64,000 nucleotides of DNA from Paenisporosarcina macmurdoensis. GTDB taxonomy: Bacteria > Bacillota > Bacilli > Bacillales_A > Planococcaceae. Below, piece after piece: positions 61,710 through 64,000 of this stretch. Location of the stretch: contig NZ_JBHSRI010000025.1 of the NCBI RefSeq assembly GCF_042658845.1, positions 124,001 through 188,000 of the forward strand. Reading direction: 5' to 3'. A program made the translations under genes and the position numbers. The notes under the pieces were generated by a model. It did not search any database and had not been told where the DNA came from. It saw only the letters and a program-made list of their open reading frames with translations. Within the stretch, counting starts at the first letter, position 1. Every line of letters starts with the position of its first letter.

Positions 61710-62186
61710 ATGACCCAACTAATTCCAATGAAGCAATCCCGTACGATTCAAACACATTTAGTGTTACCCCCCGACATTAATACGATGGAAACCATTTTCG
61801 GAGGGAAAGTGTTATCTTATATTGACGAAATCGCTGCAATTACAGCTATGAAGCATTGCAAAAATACAGTCGTTACCGCATCTATCGATTCCGTCGATTT
61901 TTTATCATCCGCTCGTGTAGGTGATTGCCTAGAATTAGAATCAGTCGTCAGTTCGACAGGTCGAACGTCAATGGAAATCTATGTACGCGTGCATTCAACG
62001 AACTTATTGACAGGTGAAACGAAGTTAACAACAGAATCCTTCCTAACATTTGTCGCAATTGATGCAGCAGGGAAGCCAACTCCGGTTCCAGGGATTATCG
62101 CTGAAACGGAAGAAGAAATTCGACTTTACGAATCAGGGCCAGCACGTCGAGAACATCGTAAACAACGCAATCTAATGAAACATTGA
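61710..62186 (+). CDS. ykhA: Acyl-CoA thioesterase, YkhA-like
   Basis: A 158-residue hot-dog fold thioesterase. Typical text includes LVLPPDINTMETIFGGKVLSYIDE (the NTMETIFGG loop covers the active site), SIDSVDFLSSARVGDCLELE, and FVAID. It hydrolyses medium- or long-chain acyl-CoA. ATG 61710 follows AAAGGAGAG; upstream ATG codons have no ribosome site. Confidence 0.92.
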   Translation: MTQLIPMKQSRTIQTHLVLPPDINTMETIFGGKVLSYIDEIAAITAMKHCKNTVVTASIDSVDFLSSARVGDCLELESVVSSTGRTSMEIYVRVHSTNLLTGETKLTTESFLTFVAIDAAGKPTPVPGIIAETEEEIRLYESGPARREHRKQRNLMKH

Positions 62187-62189
62187 TGG

Positions 62190-62222
62190 GAAGCGGGGTG
62201 GTCAATCCACTCGCTTCTTTTT
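62190..62222 (+). terminator. Terminator after ykhA
   Basis: GAAGCG...TGG pairs with CCA...CGCTTC around TCAAT, with one internal mismatch, and is followed by T7. Confidence 0.82.
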
Positions 62223-62269
62223 TGTATGATAAGATTTGTAAGAAATACATCTTCGAACTTGGGGATTGG

Positions 62270-62412
62270 TTTATCGTCCATTCATAGCGGCTTATTGTCC
62301 ATTCAATTTGGTTTATCGTCCACTCATAACGGTTTATTGTCCATTCAACTTGAGTTTCCGTCCACTCGAGTTATGTTATCGTCCATTCGCTTGGAGATGT
62401 ACACCATTCTTC
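62270..62412 (+). repeat. 21-bp-period tandem array B (core TTTATCGTCCATTCA)
   Basis: CCA of the core starts at 62278, 62299, 62320, 62341, 62362, 62383 and 62404: six successive spacings of exactly 21 bp. The core TTTATCGTCCATTCA is nearly constant and the next seven bases vary. It lies between ykhA and the converging phosphatase gene. This is the most regular array in the window. Confidence 0.95.
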
Positions 62413-62517
62413 CGGAGAAAGACACCAGTTTCTCATTTCTAGAGTCTAGCTGGAATGCGCTTTTCTTTGTAAGAAATGGTATAAGTTATAGTCAAGTAAA
62501 GATGTGCTTTAGTATCC

Positions 62518-63153
62518 TTATTGAACTCGCGCAGTGCCTGTAGCTTCTTCCGTATGCGACATATCTCCAATCATGGTAAGTTCACTTCGATCAGTATCAA
62601 TTTCTAGCATGGTTAAGCTCGTACCGTGTATGAATGGCGGATCCCATAGCGAATCCAACTGTGCACCACTAAAATGGTTGATTAAACATTTTTTAACGAC
62701 ACCATGCGTGACAATTAGTACATGTCCATTTGGATGTGCAGCGGCGATGTCTTCAACAGCACCTAATATACGCTCTTTCAACATGTGGAAGCTTTCACCA
62801 GAAATCGGTTCAAACTGGCTTGGATGTTCGTAGTATGTTTTCAATTGGTCCGCAAAATCTTTCTCTATGTCAGTTGACAGCATACCTTGCCACTCACCGA
62901 CATTAATTTCACGTAAGTCTTCTTTTTGAATGAGTGGAGTAGTACGTTCACCGATTATAAGTTGCGCAGTATGAATCGTGCGTCCGCTCGTACTACTGTA
63001 TACAGCGTCTAGTGGAACATCTTGAAGACGTTTGCCTAATTGTTTTGCTGCTTCCGCTCCAGTTACAGTTAAGGGGGAGTCAGCCCAACCCTGCATACGA
63101 GATTGTATATTCCATTCAGTTTGACCATGTCGTGTAATATATAAAGTAAGCAT
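62518..63153 (-). CDS. Histidine phosphatase family protein
   Basis: A 211-residue phosphoglycerate-mutase-like phosphatase. The catalytic RHG is at residues 8-10 in LYITRHGQTEWN, with the acid Glu in LREINVGEWQG and the second His in VLIVTHGVVKKC. ATG 63153 follows TGAGGAATTGG; an earlier ATG is part of that ribosome site. It resembles B. subtilis YhfR/PhoE-type phosphatases; substrate unknown. Confidence 0.87.
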   Translation of the reverse strand: MLTLYITRHGQTEWNIQSRMQGWADSPLTVTGAEAAKQLGKRLQDVPLDAVYSSTSGRTIHTAQLIIGERTTPLIQKEDLREINVGEWQGMLSTDIEKDFADQLKTYYEHPSQFEPISGESFHMLKERILGAVEDIAAAHPNGHVLIVTHGVVKKCLINHFSGAQLDSLWDPPFIHGTSLTMLEIDTDRSELTMIGDMSHTEEATGTARVQ

Positions 63154-63256
63154 CCAATTCCTCATTTCATTTTAGTAGAAGTCTTTTCTCTTATTTTACC
63201 AAAACGGAAACTTTTTAATAGCTTTTGCGTACTACATATAAAGGAGCGAAATCAAC

Positions 63257-63643
63257 ATGTTAACATTTATAGACAAATACCAAAGCATCATTCTTAGTGT
63301 AATCTTAGTTTTCTATATTGGTAATTCAATCTACATAGGTTCTTCCAACTTGTCATTCATCTTGTTCTTATTGGTCATCCTGATGCAAGTCATTCGTTTA
63401 AGAAAACATATTAAAAAATTATCATTCCTGCAGTTTGCGGCCATTTTTGCAACGATGGTAGCGTTTTTAGCTGGACTTGTCTCTATTTTTATAGGCTTAA
63501 ACTACTTGATTAGTAATGGAATCATGTCTTTCCCAGACTGGATGATTATGGTTATTCAAATTGCATTTATCATTGTGTTTATGTTAAGTCTCACAACAAT
63601 CGTTCGGAGTATGTATGAGCGTTTTACACATTCGAAAGCATAA
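63257..63643 (+). CDS. Small polytopic membrane protein, unknown
   Basis: A 128-residue protein with four hydrophobic helices (about 11-25, 31-48, 58-85 and 95-118) and a basic loop RLRKHIKKL, ending in a charged tail. No family recognised. AAAGGAGCG precedes the ATG. A terminator follows directly. Confidence 0.7.
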   Translation: MLTFIDKYQSIILSVILVFYIGNSIYIGSSNLSFILFLLVILMQVIRLRKHIKKLSFLQFAAIFATMVAFLAGLVSIFIGLNYLISNGIMSFPDWMIMVIQIAFIIVFMLSLTTIVRSMYERFTHSKA

Positions 63644-63644
63644 C

Positions 63645-63680
63645 AAAAGGATGCCTCTTCTATAGACGGCATCCTTTTTC
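63645..63680 (+). terminator. Intrinsic terminator
   Basis: A perfect 11-bp stem, AAAAGGATGCC / GGCATCCTTTT, has a 12-nt loop followed by T. Confidence 0.92.
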
Positions 63681-63700
63681 GTATTATTTATTAATTAAGC

Positions 63701-63865
63701 TCAGTTAAACAATTCTATTAGTACATTTTCGCTAGTTGCACGTTCTTTATGAGCCATCAAGTTTGAAAACCACTTACTTGTTGGTCTCATTTCTTCACGC
63801 TCTTTGCGGCTTGCTAGGCGCAACAGTACTGTGTCGAATGTAATTTCATTATCTACTATAGTTTT
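63701..63865 (-). pseudogene. C-terminal gene remnant next to repeat element
   Basis: An open minus-strand stretch of 54 codons ends at TGA (63701-63703) and reads protein-like text such as DTVLLRLASRKEREEMRPTS and a final ENVLIELFN. It has no start codon or ribosome site and is closed upstream by TAA just before the large repeat at 63898. It looks like the surviving end of a gene. Confidence 0.45.
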
Positions 63866-63897
63866 TTAAAATAGCCGCCTCGTGATAAATAGTGTAA

Positions 63898-64000
63898 GGG
63901 AATCGGCTCAACTCCTGCGGAATAACGGGCTGGCAAGACCCCGCAGCGAGGCACGAGTGAGGAGGCTTGCCTGTTCGTCCGCGGAAAGGGAGCCGATTCC
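63898..64000. repeat. Large hairpin intergenic repeat of Bacillales type
   Basis: GGAATCGGCTC (63899-63909) pairs with GAGCCGATTCC at the window end (63990-64000). Inside are CTGCGG/CCGCAG and GGCAAG/CTTGCC-like pairings and the phrases CTCCTGCGG, AAGACCCCGCAG, GAGGAGGCTTGCC and CCGCGGAAAG. These phrases are familiar from a dispersed GC-rich repeat of Bacillaceae and Planococcaceae chromosomes. It is more GC-rich than its surroundings. Confidence 0.8.

Overview
The window looks like chromosomal DNA of a low-GC, endospore-forming Bacillales bacterium, probably of the Planococcaceae (Sporosarcina, Paenisporosarcina, Psychrobacillus or Lysinibacillus type). That placement is inference. It rests on AT-rich sequence, strong AGGAGG ribosome sites, CotF-like and CotD-like spore coat proteins, a FosB thiol transferase (a bacillithiol enzyme), a Bacillus-type Fnr with a C-terminal iron-sulfur motif, a trp T-box, and a dppA-ykfABC murein-peptide set. 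I found no rRNA, tRNA, prophage, insertion sequence or CRISPR array.

Layout. 1-2.9 kb: a gene end cut by the window edge, a small hydrophilic protein, an RNA methyltransferase-like protein, an acetyltransferase and a DUF1761 membrane protein. 3.1-8.8 kb: an MFS pump, a zinc-ribbon protein, then a TetR regulator divergent from a SwrC-like RND pump with a palindromic operator between them. 9.2-13.3 kb: a PanE-like reductase, a CotF-like coat protein, a YjlB-like cupin, a thioredoxin-reductase-like enzyme and a LysM-3D wall protein. 13.8-17.1 kb: an RpiR regulator with an amino-acid ABC transporter. 17.2-24.9 kb: a CotD-like protein, a second MFS pump, a decayed ECF sigma gene, a DUF985 cupin, a two-component system with a secreted repeat protein, and an RluF-like pseudouridine synthase. 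25-30.8 kb: Fnr, a perfect Fnr box, a cytochrome ba3 oxidase operon with two tiny membrane subunits or candidates, and an aldehyde dehydrogenase with a DUF779 partner. 31-37.2 kb: a NIPSNAP-Nudix fusion, fosB, a YueD-like reductase, an esterase, an acetyltransferase, one truncated and one intact Nudix gene, and a secreted M28 peptidase. 37.4-42.4 kb: a c-di-GMP-II riboswitch with terminator, leading a four-gene exopolysaccharide operon like B. subtilis ydaJKLM. 42.4-50.2 kb: an AAC(3)-family enzyme, a YfmJ-like reductase, a YusW-like lipoprotein, a DUF4003 protein, an aldehyde dehydrogenase, and an HxlR regulator divergent from two flavin enzymes. 50.4-57.3 kb: trpEGDCFBA behind a promoter, T-box and terminator. 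57.6-64 kb: dppA-ykfA-ykfB-ykfC, a YkhA thioesterase, a histidine phosphatase, a small membrane protein, a gene remnant and a large structured repeat at the edge.

The most unusual signal lies between the genes. Seven gene-free stretches (about 2.95, 13.4/13.6, 25.8, 30.85, 50.35, 57.35 and 62.3 kb) hold degenerate tandem arrays with a period of exactly or almost exactly 21 bp, two DNA helical turns. Each array uses its own version of a shared core, a T-run followed by a C-containing word, read on one strand. They occur in co-directional, convergent and divergent gaps and match no element I can name. The best regulatory finds are the c-di-GMP-II riboswitch on the polysaccharide operon, the Fnr box at the oxidase operon beside fnr, and a near-perfect parS-like palindrome inside trpC.
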